29,848 nt of DNA from NCBI GenBank assembly GCA_003244035.1, contig QHBV01000087.1:41349-71196 (forward strand), written 5' to 3'. Below, one piece after another: positions 23,412 through 29,848 of the stretch. Made by a program: the position numbers and the translations under genes. Below the pieces are notes generated by a model. The model had not been told where the DNA came from. It ran no database searches and worked only from the letters and a program-made list of their open reading frames with translations. Source of the DNA: Solirubrobacterales bacterium. Its GTDB lineage: Bacteria > Actinomycetota > Thermoleophilia > Solirubrobacterales > Solirubrobacteraceae. How positions within the stretch are numbered: position 1 is the stretch's first letter; every line of letters begins with the position of its first letter.

Positions 23412-26264
23412 TCAGCGCCCGGAGAAGTGGTACGTCCACACGCTGCGCCCGAAGGTCGCCGCGACCAGCAGGTCGGGATCGCTGGGGGAGAACGCGAATG
23501 AGAACACCGCCACCGGCGGCAGGCCCCGGCCGAGGACGCCGAAGCGCAGCGGCGCGATCCGGGTGGCGGAGACGTCGGTGGTCGAGGCGAACACGCCTGT
23601 GGTGTCCGAGACGACCAGCTGACGTCGGTGAAAGCCGACCCACGCACCGCCGATCTTCGGCAGGTTGCCTGAGGCGTCGCTGAACGTGGCGCCGGCGTCG
23701 AGCGACTCGTAGAGAGAGCCGGCGCTGGCGGCAACGCCGTCGTTTCCCAGGCCGCCCGGCGGGACGTAGGGGCGCAGCGTCGAGGACCCGAGCGTGACGA
23801 AGATGTGCTTCACGTTTACCGGATCGATCGCCACCGAGGTGATGATCCGGTGGGGCAGATTCCGGGCCGCCGCGATGTGCCAGCCCTTGGTCGAGCCCGG
23901 TGCGCCCGCAGCGTTGCCGCCGACGTTGGTCGCGATCCCGCTCCCGAACAGCTCGAGGTCCTTGACCGGGTCGCAGTCCCCGCAGTAAGCGGCGTACTCG
24001 GCGGCGCCCCGCACGGCCACCGCCGAGACCTGGTTCTCGGCGTCCGCGGGCTTGCGCGCGGTCGCGGTCGCTTCGCCCGGGTGCTGGCGCGTGCCGAGGT
24101 CGAACACCTGCCGCCAGTCGGTGGACGGATCGATCGTCAGGTTGTTGCTCGACTTCGCCGTGTTCGGACCGGACGTCGAGTCGAACACCTCGCGCCCTCC
24201 CGTGATCAGGTGATTGGCGTTGGTCGGGTCCATCGCCAGCGGCGTGTAGAAGGGTGGGTTGGTGAGCGCCGTGGGGGACGCGTCGCGCCAGCTGTGGCCG
24301 CCGTCGGTGGTCACGAACACGGTCCCGCTCGGCAGCGTGTCGTAGGCGATCGCGCTGTTGGCGGGATCGACGGCGGTGAAGATGCCGTCGCCTCCGAGCG
24401 TCTCGAACTGGTGCCCGCCGGGTGTGATCTTGACGTCGCCGTTGTCCTGCAGGCCGGCGTAGACGGTGCCATCGTTGGCGACCGCGACGCCGTAGGGCTC
24501 GAGCGTCTGCAGCCCGTTCTGCGCGCCGCGGCCAAAGCCCGCGACCGAGAGCTCCTGGCCGGCGGCGACGTGCTCAAGGTAGACGCCGCCGTCGTTGCCG
24601 ATCAAGAGCGTCGTCCCGCCGCCGGCGGCGGGAATGAAGATCCCGGCGTGCTGGTCGGGGTGCACGGCGGGGACCGCCCGCTGCGGGAGGTGCTGGCAGA
24701 CGAGCTGCTGGAGCAGCTCGAGCAGGCAGTCGGGCGATTTGTTGCCGTTGTACTGGGTCAGCGCCCTGAACGGGTCGAGGCCGGTGGCGGCCCTCGTGGT
24801 CGAGCCCGTCTGCCACAGCTCCTCGAGCCCGGTCAGGACCCGCGTCGGCGCTCCGTGCGACTGCCTCGTCGGGTCCGGCGCGATCCATTCGTTGAACCAC
24901 GCCTGGATCCCGGGGCCGTAGGCGCCGAGCAGCTCATAGCCGGGGTCGCCGGTCAGGGTCGAGCCGTTGCCGGGCAGCTCGAACAGGTGATAGTCGGCCA
25001 GCTCGCGCCACGTGCGCCCGAAGTCCGCCGAGACATAGACGCCGTTGAGCACCGTGGGCGTCTTGGTCGGGTCGAGCCCGAGCAGCGGGAGCGGCAGACT
25101 GGGCAGGTCGAGCCCCTCGAGCTTGCCGGTGTCGAACAGCCTCGAGTCCTGGACCTCGGCGTACACGTAGCCGTGGTTCTGGTCGGGCCCGGTGGCGGCG
25201 CCGAGTGCCACGCGCCCGATCCGGCTCTGGGGGGTGAAGCCCGGCGCCTTGATGCGCTGGAAGCTGCCCGGCTGGCCGGTGGGCGAGCTGTAGAGGCCGT
25301 TGGCGGGAGACTGCGGGCTGCCGTCGGCGTTGGGGGCGGCGCCCGCGCGCCACCCGACCGCCGCGAGCACGGCGCCGCCCGAGTGCCCGAAGCGGTCCGG
25401 CGACTGCACGACCACATCGGTCACGACGTTGGCGAGAAAGCAGTCGAACTGCAGCGAGCCGGCGGCACAGCGGCCGGTCGGCAGGCTCACGTCCTGATAC
25501 CTGCGCCCGCCGTCGGCCGAGCGGTACAGCCCGAGCCCGGTCGCGACGTAGACGACGGCCGGGTTGGTCGGGTCGACGGCGACCCTGAACGATAGGGCGC
25601 CATTCGGAATCCCCTGGGCGCGCTGCCAGCTGCCCCCGTCGTCAGTGCTGTAGTACGTGCCGAGCCCGCCGTAGGTGTAAGCCCCGAAGGCGTTGTCGCC
25701 GGTGGCGGCGATGATCGTTCCGTTGCTCTTGTTGCCCGCGGGAGACCAGCCGACCGCTCCGACGATCTGCGTCGGCAGGCCCTCCCCGATCGAGCGCCAG
25801 CTGCCACCGAGATCGTCGGACTCCCACACGCCGCCCTGCGACGCCGCGGCGAACACGTGCTGGTGGATCGGGTCGTAGGCGAACGAGCTGATGCGACCGG
25901 AGAGAGCGCCGTAGCCGTTGCTGGCGCTGTCTGGATACTGCGGGGAGTCGGCGAGCAGCGGACCGCTCGCGGCCGGATGCCAGCGCCCGCTGCCACCGGG
26001 CACCGCCGGTCCTTTGGCGTCCAGGCGCCGGCGGGCGGCAAAGGCGGCGGCGTACTGGGCCGGTGAGGCGCCGAGGCGGGTCGCGAGCTCCGCGTCGAAG
26101 TGGGCGGCGTCGGTGGCGTCGGGGCCGGAGCCCAGGTCATCGACGGCCCGGCCGGCCGGGCCGCGCGAGTCCCCGCCACCGGCCAGCAGCAGCCATCCAC
26201 CGATCGCGAGCGCGACGAGCAGCCCGGCGAGACCGAGGGATGCCAGGACGCGATGCGCTCGCAA
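23412..26264 (-). CDS. Large secreted or anchored BNR/sortilin-type beta-propeller protein
   Basis: The 950-residue protein has an N-terminal signal anchor (about residues 8-28) and a Gly/Asp-rich linker. The rest is a long run of blades with Asp-box motifs such as SDDLGGSWRS, STDDGGSWQR, SADGGRRY, SADFGRTWRE, TTDGGHSWRD and SLDAGATFSD. These resemble the sortilin/VPS10-like and glycosyl-hydrolase BNR repeats seen in many secreted bacterial proteins. No catalytic residues can be assigned. The start is TTG 26264, 11 bases after the bifunctional-nuclease gene stop, without a good ribosome site, so translation may depend on its neighbour. It probably acts outside the cell, perhaps in binding a polymer or protein. 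Confidence 0.85.
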   Translation of the reverse strand: MRAHRVLASLGLAGLLVALAIGGWLLLAGGGDSRGPAGRAVDDLGSGPDATDAAHFDAELATRLGASPAQYAAAFAARRRLDAKGPAVPGGSGRWHPAASGPLLADSPQYPDSASNGYGALSGRISSFAYDPIHQHVFAAASQGGVWESDDLGGSWRSIGEGLPTQIVGAVGWSPAGNKSNGTIIAATGDNAFGAYTYGGLGTYYSTDDGGSWQRAQGIPNGALSFRVAVDPTNPAVVYVATGLGLYRSADGGRRYQDVSLPTGRCAAGSLQFDCFLANVVTDVVVQSPDRFGHSGGAVLAAVGWRAGAAPNADGSPQSPANGLYSSPTGQPGSFQRIKAPGFTPQSRIGRVALGAATGPDQNHGYVYAEVQDSRLFDTGKLEGLDLPSLPLPLLGLDPTKTPTVLNGVYVSADFGRTWRELADYHLFELPGNGSTLTGDPGYELLGAYGPGIQAWFNEWIAPDPTRQSHGAPTRVLTGLEELWQTGSTTRAATGLDPFRALTQYNGNKSPDCLLELLQQLVCQHLPQRAVPAVHPDQHAGIFIPAAGGGTTLLIGNDGGVYLEHVAAGQELSVAGFGRGAQNGLQTLEPYGVAVANDGTVYAGLQDNGDVKITPGGHQFETLGGDGIFTAVDPANSAIAYDTLPSGTVFVTTDGGHSWRDASPTALTNPPFYTPLAMDPTNANHLITGGREVFDSTSGPNTAKSSNNLTIDPSTDWRQVFDLGTRQHPGEATATARKPADAENQVSAVAVRGAAEYAAYCGDCDPVKDLELFGSGIATNVGGNAAGAPGSTKGWHIAAARNLPHRIITSVAIDPVNVKHIFVTLGSSTLRPYVPPGGLGNDGVAASAGSLYESLDAGATFSDASGNLPKIGGAWVGFHRRQLVVSDTTGVFASTTDVSATRIAPLRFGVLGRGLPPVAVFSFAFSPSDPDLLVAATFGRSVWTYHFSGR

Positions 26265-26275
26265 GAGGCGCGTCG

Positions 26276-26764
26276 TTAGCTGTCGCCCGCGAAGTCTTCC
26301 GGCGTGACCTGGTCGAGGAAGTCCTTGAATTTCTCCACGACCTCCTCGGTGTCCTCGACGCCGTGCTCGAACTCGATCGCCGACTCGGCGATCACGTCGT
26401 CGTCGGCGAAGATCGGCGCGCCGGCGCGGACGGCGAGTGCGAGCGCGTCACTCGGCCGCGAGTCGATCTCGAGCTCGCGGCCGTTGACGCGCAGGCTGAT
26501 CGATGCGTAGAAGGTGTTCTCGCGCAGCTCCGTGACCGCGACCCGGGTGCACTGCACCTCGAGCTCGCCGAGCACATCGGAGAGCAGGTCGTGGGTCATC
26601 GGCCGCGGCGTCGAGGCCCCCTGCAGCTTCATCAGGATCGCAGCGGCCTCGGGGTGGCCGATCCAGATCGGCAGGAACTTGTTGCTCTCGACGGTCTTCA
26701 GCAGCACGATCGGCTGCTTGCCGACCATGTCGAAGCTGACGCCGTAGATCACCATCTCCTGCAC
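26276..26764 (-). CDS. Bifunctional nuclease family protein (DUF151)
   Basis: The 162-residue protein matches the BFN/DUF151 family. MVIYGVSFDMVGKQPIVLL (4-22) opens the domain. Next are LPIWIGHPEAAAI (31-43), PMTHDLLSDVL (55-65) and the conserved SRPSDALALAVR (102-113). An acidic C-terminal tail that may bind DNA-associated partners follows. Family members include a plant nuclease and a mycobacterial orthologue, but activity in bacteria is little studied. GTG 26764 is preferred over ATG 26755 because GAGGAG lies 7 bases upstream of it. It is the first gene of a two-gene unit with the beta-propeller protein. Confidence 0.9.
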   Translation of the reverse strand: MQEMVIYGVSFDMVGKQPIVLLKTVESNKFLPIWIGHPEAAAILMKLQGASTPRPMTHDLLSDVLGELEVQCTRVAVTELRENTFYASISLRVNGRELEIDSRPSDALALAVRAGAPIFADDDVIAESAIEFEHGVEDTEEVVEKFKDFLDQVTPEDFAGDS

Positions 26765-26794
26765 GCGGGACTCCTCGTCGGCGGGGTGGGGGCA

Positions 26795-26800
26795 AGTATA
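26795..26800 (-). promoter_or_regulatory. Candidate -10 box upstream of the bifunctional nuclease gene
   Basis: TATACT on the minus strand (26800-26795) matches the -10 consensus in 5 of 6 positions, 30 bases upstream of the GTG. No good -35 lies 16-18 bases further up. The rest of the 199-base gap 26765-26963 holds no other clear signal. Confidence 0.3.
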
Positions 26801-26963
26801 GGGTTCACGCGGAGACGTTATTTCAGGTATCGGAGGTGCAGCTCACGACTTGACGCAGTACTATCGCTCGCGGAGGGCAAGATCGCGCGGTCGGCTTCGA
26901 GGGCAACACGATCTCTGACTTCCGAGGTTCGCTGAGAGCAGGGTGACCCCGGAGGGCGACGGG

Positions 26964-28109
26964 ATGCAGACGCAGGTTCGCGCAGGTTCGCCAGAAGCCG
27001 GCTGGGAAGCTTCACCGCCGGTCTGCTCGAGTAGGCCGGGCGGCGAGGAGGGCGAGCGCCCGTTTTGGCGCGACGCGCTCGAGCCCTACACCCATCCGCG
27101 CCTCTCTCGCAGCGCCCTGGACCTCGCGACGTCGGTCGTGCCGTACCTGGGGCTGTTCGGGTTGATGTACCTGTCCCTGAGCGTCTCCTACCTGCTCACG
27201 CTCGCACTCGCGATCCCAGCGGCCGGCTTCCTGGTTCGCACCTACATCGTCTTTCACGATTGCACTCATGGCTCGTTCCTTCCGACCAAGCGTGCGAACA
27301 CGTGGCTCGGCACGAGCTTGGGACTGTTCGTCTTCGCGAACTACTTGGGCTGGCGCCACAACCACGCCGTGCACCACGCCACGGCCGGCGATCTCGATCG
27401 CCGTGGGGTCGGGGACGTTCCCACCAAGACGGTCGCGGAGTACCGGGCGCTGGCGTGGCGGGGACGGCTGGCGTATCGGGCGTTCCGCCATCCGCTCGTG
27501 ATGTTCGGCCTCGGGCCGATCTTTGCGCTGGTCGTCCAGCCGCGGGTTGTCCCGCGCTCGGCTCGCCCCCGGATCAAGCACAGCGTGCTCGCCACCAACC
27601 TCGCGCTCGTCGTGCTGGTCGGAGCGCTCGTCTGGCTGCTGGGCTGGCGTAGCTACCTGCTGGTGGAGCTTCCAACGATCATGCTCGCGGGCGCGGCGGG
27701 CATCTGGCTGTTCTATGTCCAGCACCAGTTCGAGGACGTCTACTGGGAGAGCCGCGAGCGCTGGAGCTATGCCGACGCGGCCCTGCGGGGAAGCTCCTAC
27801 CTGAAGCTCCCGAAGGTGCTGCAGTTCTTCTCCGGGAACATCGGGCTGCACCACGTCCACCACCTGAGCGCTCGCATCCCCAACTACAACCTGCAGCGCG
27901 CCCACGATCGCAATCCGGTCTTTCACACCGTGCCCACGCTCTCGCTGGCAGATGGCATCCGTGCCGTGAGGCTCAAGCTCTATGACGAGGATCAAGGGCG
28001 AATGGTGAGCTTCGCGCAGGCGACGGCGGACGTTGAACAGGCGGCACCGAGCGTGCGCCCGCGGCGTCGCCGGCGCCGCGTGGGTGGGTCTGGCGCCCTG
28101 TCCGGATAG
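26964..28109 (+). CDS. Membrane fatty acid desaturase
   Basis: The 381-residue di-iron desaturase has the three histidine boxes HDCTH (98-102), HNHAVHH (132-138) and HHVHH (296-300). VQHQFEDVYW lies upstream of the third box. Two pairs of membrane helices (about 56-95 and 210-255) place the boxes on the cytoplasmic face. It should insert a double bond into a membrane acyl chain. The length and VQHQFED resemble acyl-lipid omega-type enzymes; the regiospecificity is unknown. ATG 26964 has GGAGG 8 bases upstream; a GTG at 26943 is less likely. The tail is rich in Arg. Confidence 0.93.
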   Translation: MQTQVRAGSPEAGWEASPPVCSSRPGGEEGERPFWRDALEPYTHPRLSRSALDLATSVVPYLGLFGLMYLSLSVSYLLTLALAIPAAGFLVRTYIVFHDCTHGSFLPTKRANTWLGTSLGLFVFANYLGWRHNHAVHHATAGDLDRRGVGDVPTKTVAEYRALAWRGRLAYRAFRHPLVMFGLGPIFALVVQPRVVPRSARPRIKHSVLATNLALVVLVGALVWLLGWRSYLLVELPTIMLAGAAGIWLFYVQHQFEDVYWESRERWSYADAALRGSSYLKLPKVLQFFSGNIGLHHVHHLSARIPNYNLQRAHDRNPVFHTVPTLSLADGIRAVRLKLYDEDQGRMVSFAQATADVEQAAPSVRPRRRRRRVGGSGALSG

Positions 28110-28124
28110 CCTTTCGCCGGGTTA

Positions 28125-28152
28125 GCGTCGCTCGGCTCGCGTCGCTCGGCTC
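28125..28152. repeat. 14-bp tandem duplication downstream of the desaturase gene
   Basis: The unit GCGTCGCTCGGCTC occurs twice in a row (28125-28138, 28139-28152) in the 93-base gap between convergent genes. It is a local duplication with no evident role. Confidence 0.8.
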
Positions 28153-28175
28153 GCACGGTCCATCCGTTCGCGACC

Positions 28176-28198
28176 CGCTCGGGTGCGACCCGCGAGCG
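28176..28198. terminator. Possible terminator between desaturase and MpsC-like genes
   Basis: CGCTCGGGT (28176-28184) can pair with ACCCGCGAGCG (28188-28198) with a 2-base bulge and a 3-base loop. The position between convergent genes fits a terminator. The nearby direct repeat GCGACCCGC (28170-28178, 28185-28193) gives an alternative reading. Confidence 0.4.
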
Positions 28199-28202
28199 TC
28201 AG

Positions 28203-28619
28203 TCAGGCGCTGATGGATGAGTCGCCGGCCGCCATCGGGTCATCGACGAGGTCGGTGGGCGCGAGGATGAACACCTCGCACATCATGTCCGGGTGCTGCT
28301 GGTTGCCGCTCATGAAGCCGATCACGGGCCGGCCGGTCGCCTGCTCGATCACTTCCTCGAAGCGCGCGCGCATCAACTCCTGGAACGCCATTCGCTGCTG
28401 GATCACCGAGGCGCCGCGGCCACCTTCGAGCAGCGTCTGCTCCACGCGCGTGAAGCCCCCGCGCAGTACGCACACGACCAGGTCGTCCGCGTAGTACGAC
28501 TTCGCACGGGTCGGTCCGCGCCCATAGAACTCCTTCAGCAGCGCGACCATCCCGTCGGAGATCGCAGTCAGCACCTCTCCCAGCGTGTGGGGCGCACTCT
28601 TGATCTCTGGTGTGCTCAC
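28203..28619 (-). CDS. MpsC-family (DUF2294) protein, copy 1
   Basis: The 138-residue protein matches the DUF2294/MpsC family (Pfam family formerly DUF2294). It shows LGEVLTAISDGMVALLKEFYGRGP (13-36), then AKSYYADDLVVCVLRGGFTRVEQTLLEGG, the helix RMAFQELMRARFEEVIEQATGR and a strand PVIGFMSGNQQHPDMMCEVFIL. It has no membrane helix or signal. The start is GTG 28619. Its close relative is encoded divergently at 28774-29172. In other bacteria the family has been linked to sodium-dependent membrane potential systems, but its molecular role is unclear. Confidence 0.85.
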   Translation of the reverse strand: MSTPEIKSAPHTLGEVLTAISDGMVALLKEFYGRGPTRAKSYYADDLVVCVLRGGFTRVEQTLLEGGRGASVIQQRMAFQELMRARFEEVIEQATGRPVIGFMSGNQQHPDMMCEVFILAPTDLVDDPMAAGDSSISA

Positions 28620-28658
28620 AGCTCAGACCCGATCGACTCGCGATGCAGAGACCACACC

Positions 28659-28664
28659 ATCATA
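28659..28664 (-). promoter_or_regulatory. Candidate -10 box for MpsC-like copy 1
   Basis: TATGAT on the minus strand (28664-28659), 5 of 6 matches to consensus, lies 40 bases upstream of the GTG start. No good -35 is present. It stands in the 154-base intergenic region shared by the two divergent MpsC-like genes. Confidence 0.3.
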
Positions 28665-28773
28665 ACCCAATGGGCCCTCGGTTTCGGCTAAGCTGAGGTT
28701 TGATCGTTCGTCGGGTTCTCCGCCCTTCCGCCTCGCGCGCGCACTGACGTGAGGGACGAGAGAGAAGGCCGCA

Positions 28774-29172
28774 ATGCCGGCCCCCGATGCTTTCCTGACC
28801 GGCGACGCGCTGCTGATCGCCGTGACCGACGCGATGATCGCTCTGCACGAGCGCTACCACCACCGCGCTCCGGTGACCGCCAAGACCCGTCTGCTCGGCG
28901 ACGATTTGCTCGCCTGCGTGCTCGGCGGCGTCTACACCGACGTCGAGAAGACGATGATCGAGCTGCAACGCACCACCATCGTGCAGGAGACGCGCAGCGC
29001 GTTTCAGAACGCGATGCAACACAAGTTCATCGATGTCGTCGAACGCCTGTCGGGCCGCGACGTGCTGGCGTTTATCTCCAACCATCACGTCGGCCCCGAC
29101 ATGGAGATCGAGCTGTTCCTGCTCAAGCCGGGCGCGGTGTCAGCCGCGGGGGGTCATCCGGTCACGATCTGA
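28774..29172 (+). CDS. MpsC-family (DUF2294) protein, copy 2
   Basis: The 132-residue product aligns with the divergent MpsC-like neighbour over its whole length. The shared pattern is LLIAVTDAMIALHERYHHRAP, AKTRLLGDDLLACVLGGVYTDVEKTM, then TRSAFQNAMQHKFIDVVERLSGR and FISNHHVGPDMEIELFLL. Identical positions are spread through the domain, though the two differ by more than half, so the duplication is old. ATG 28774 has GAGAAGG about 6 bases upstream. No partner subunit of a transporter is seen near. Function is not known. Confidence 0.87.
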   Translation: MPAPDAFLTGDALLIAVTDAMIALHERYHHRAPVTAKTRLLGDDLLACVLGGVYTDVEKTMIELQRTTIVQETRSAFQNAMQHKFIDVVERLSGRDVLAFISNHHVGPDMEIELFLLKPGAVSAAGGHPVTI

Positions 29173-29214
29173 TCGCTGAGGGAATGGGTGCGGATATGCA
29201 CCGTGTCAGCGCAA

Positions 29215-29234
29215 CATGTCAGGATCCTGACATG
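29215..29234. promoter_or_regulatory. Perfect 20-bp palindrome, candidate operator
   Basis: Bases 29215-29234 form an exact inverted repeat with no spacer, with core TGTCAGGATCCTGACA (29217-29232). Its last three bases are the ATG of the SnoaL-like pseudogene. A separate half-site TGTCAG occurs at 29204-29209. Symmetry of this length fits a dimeric repressor such as those of the TetR or GntR type, but the factor is unknown. Confidence 0.5.
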
Positions 29235-29644
29235 GATCGCACTGCCGCACGCTCGGTGCTGGATGCCCTGCACGCGGCTCAGAACGTCATGTACGCCGGG
29301 GGGACATGCAACCCGTGCGCCGGCTCGTGACCGCGAGTGTCGAGTGGCACGTACCCGGCTGCAACGCGATCGCCGGCGTGTATCGTGGAGTGGACTAGGT
29401 CGTCGGCTATTTCAGCCGGCGCCGAGACTTCGCTGCCAGCACCTTGCGCCTGCACCCTGGCGAGCTGCTCGTCGGCGAAGGCGACCATATCGCCACGCTG
29501 ACCGACGGATCGGCGGAGCTTGGCGGCATCGCGCACCGGTGGTCGACGGTTGGGCTCTATCGCTTGAGTGGACGGCGCATCGCAGCCTGCTGGCTGCTGC
29601 CACTGGATCAGCCGGCGTTTGATCGCGTCTGGTCGAGCCGCTAG
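29232..29644 (+). pseudogene. SnoaL/NTF2-like pseudogene with frameshift and in-frame stop
   Basis: From ATG 29232 the first frame reads MDRTAARSVLDALHAAQNVM and continues to YAGG, then breaks. In the next frame the coding goes on as DMQPVRRLVTASVEWHVPG, then NAIAGVYRGVD and a TAG stop at 29396-29398. It continues in the same frame with VVGYFSRRRDF, LHPGELLVGEGDHIATLTDG, HRWSTVGLYRLSGRRIAACW and LLPLDQPAFDRVW to TAG 29642-29644. These are the blocks of a SnoaL-like polyketide-cyclase/NTF2 fold protein of about 137 residues. One base seems lost in the six-G run 29298-29303; adding a G would restore YAGGDMQP. Two lesions argue for a true pseudogene rather than a sequencing slip alone. A near-perfect palindrome overlaps the start. 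Confidence 0.8.
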
Positions 29645-29721
29645 CCGCTGGGTGGGCGTCGTGAAGCAGGCTCGCCGAGATGGCGCGAGCACCTCTCTGC
29701 AAGCAAGCGAGCGAGCGACTA

Positions 29722-29794
29722 TGGAGCTAGGGGGACTCGAACCCCCGACCTCCTGGGTGCGATCCAGGCGCTCTCCCAACTGAGCTATAGCCCC
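29722..29794 (-). tRNA. tRNA-Ala (anticodon CGC)
   Basis: On the minus strand GGGGCTA (29794-29788) pairs with TAGCTCC (29729-29723) with one G-U pair, and discriminator A is at 29722. The D arm has GCTC/GAGC. The anticodon stem CCTGG/CCAGG encloses ATCGCAC, which places CGC at 34-36. The T arm has GGGGG/CCCCC with TTCGAGT. The length is 73 nt and CCA is not encoded. It reads GCG codons. Confidence 0.95.
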
Positions 29795-29848
29795 GTCAAT
29801 GACCGCTGGTAGACGGTTGAAGAACAGTCTAGAGGCTTGATGTGGGTT

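Noticed and set aside
26850..26884. TTGACG as -35 of a desaturase promoter
   Set aside because: No -10-like hexamer lies 16-19 bases downstream. TACTAT at 26859 is only 3 bases away.
29396..29398. TAG in the SnoaL-like gene as readthrough or recoding
   Set aside because: A separate frameshift upstream already breaks the gene, so decay is the simpler reading.

Overview
The window looks like chromosomal DNA from a high-GC actinobacterium. The gene content (menaquinone-type bc complex, a fused siroheme-decarboxylase-like protein beside hemB and hemL, zinc-ribbon and membrane proteins) fits the Thermoleophilia/Solirubrobacterales best. That placement is inference, because no rRNA is present. Coding density is very high and no stretch over 300 bases lacks a gene or gene remnant. 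There is no rRNA, CRISPR array, insertion sequence or integrase.

Layout. Positions 1-829 hold a secreted SGNH esterase, cut by the window edge. It abuts the 3' remnant of an NTF2/SnoaL-like gene and then an orphan DNA methyltransferase (1021-1896). A tRNA-Lys(CTT) follows on the minus strand. Positions 2158-4030 carry tatA, tatC and a membrane-anchored TPR protein. A divergent zinc-ribbon gene (4118-4459) ends at a strong hairpin.

The minus-strand run 8453-4504 encodes Rieske protein, b6-type cytochrome b, a subunit IV-cytochrome c fusion, the MenG/UbiE methyltransferase and a polyprenyl diphosphate synthase. Together these are a menaquinol-oxidising complex plus two enzymes that make its quinone. 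The Rieske protein carries a Tat signal, and the Tat genes lie just downstream. A second minus-strand run (12874-8527) carries a small iron-permease-family protein, hemB, a two-domain AhbA/AhbB-like protein, hemL and a protein resembling a prenyl synthase without catalytic aspartates. The two runs therefore supply haem, quinone and the complex that uses both.

Positions 12929-13157 hold a decayed moeA fragment. It is followed by a YciI-like protein, a two-helix membrane protein, an ABC exporter and a YmdB-type phosphodiesterase. Positions 16659-20971 (minus) hold a GT87-like membrane glycosyltransferase, GtrA, a type I phosphodiesterase/pyrophosphatase and a DUF4126-like membrane protein. Positions 21016-23408 (plus) hold an aminotransferase translationally coupled to a D-Ala-D-Ala ligase-like ATP-grasp enzyme. 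Then come a large BNR/sortilin-type repeat protein, a bifunctional-nuclease-family protein and a fatty acid desaturase. The end has two divergent MpsC/DUF2294 paralogues, a SnoaL-like pseudogene whose start lies in a perfect 20-bp palindrome, and tRNA-Ala(CGC).

Many neighbouring genes overlap as GTGA or ATGA, which points to translational coupling. The strongest leads are the hemB-ahbAB-hemL cluster with its prenyl-synthase-like companion, the three decaying genes, and the palindrome at 29215-29234.
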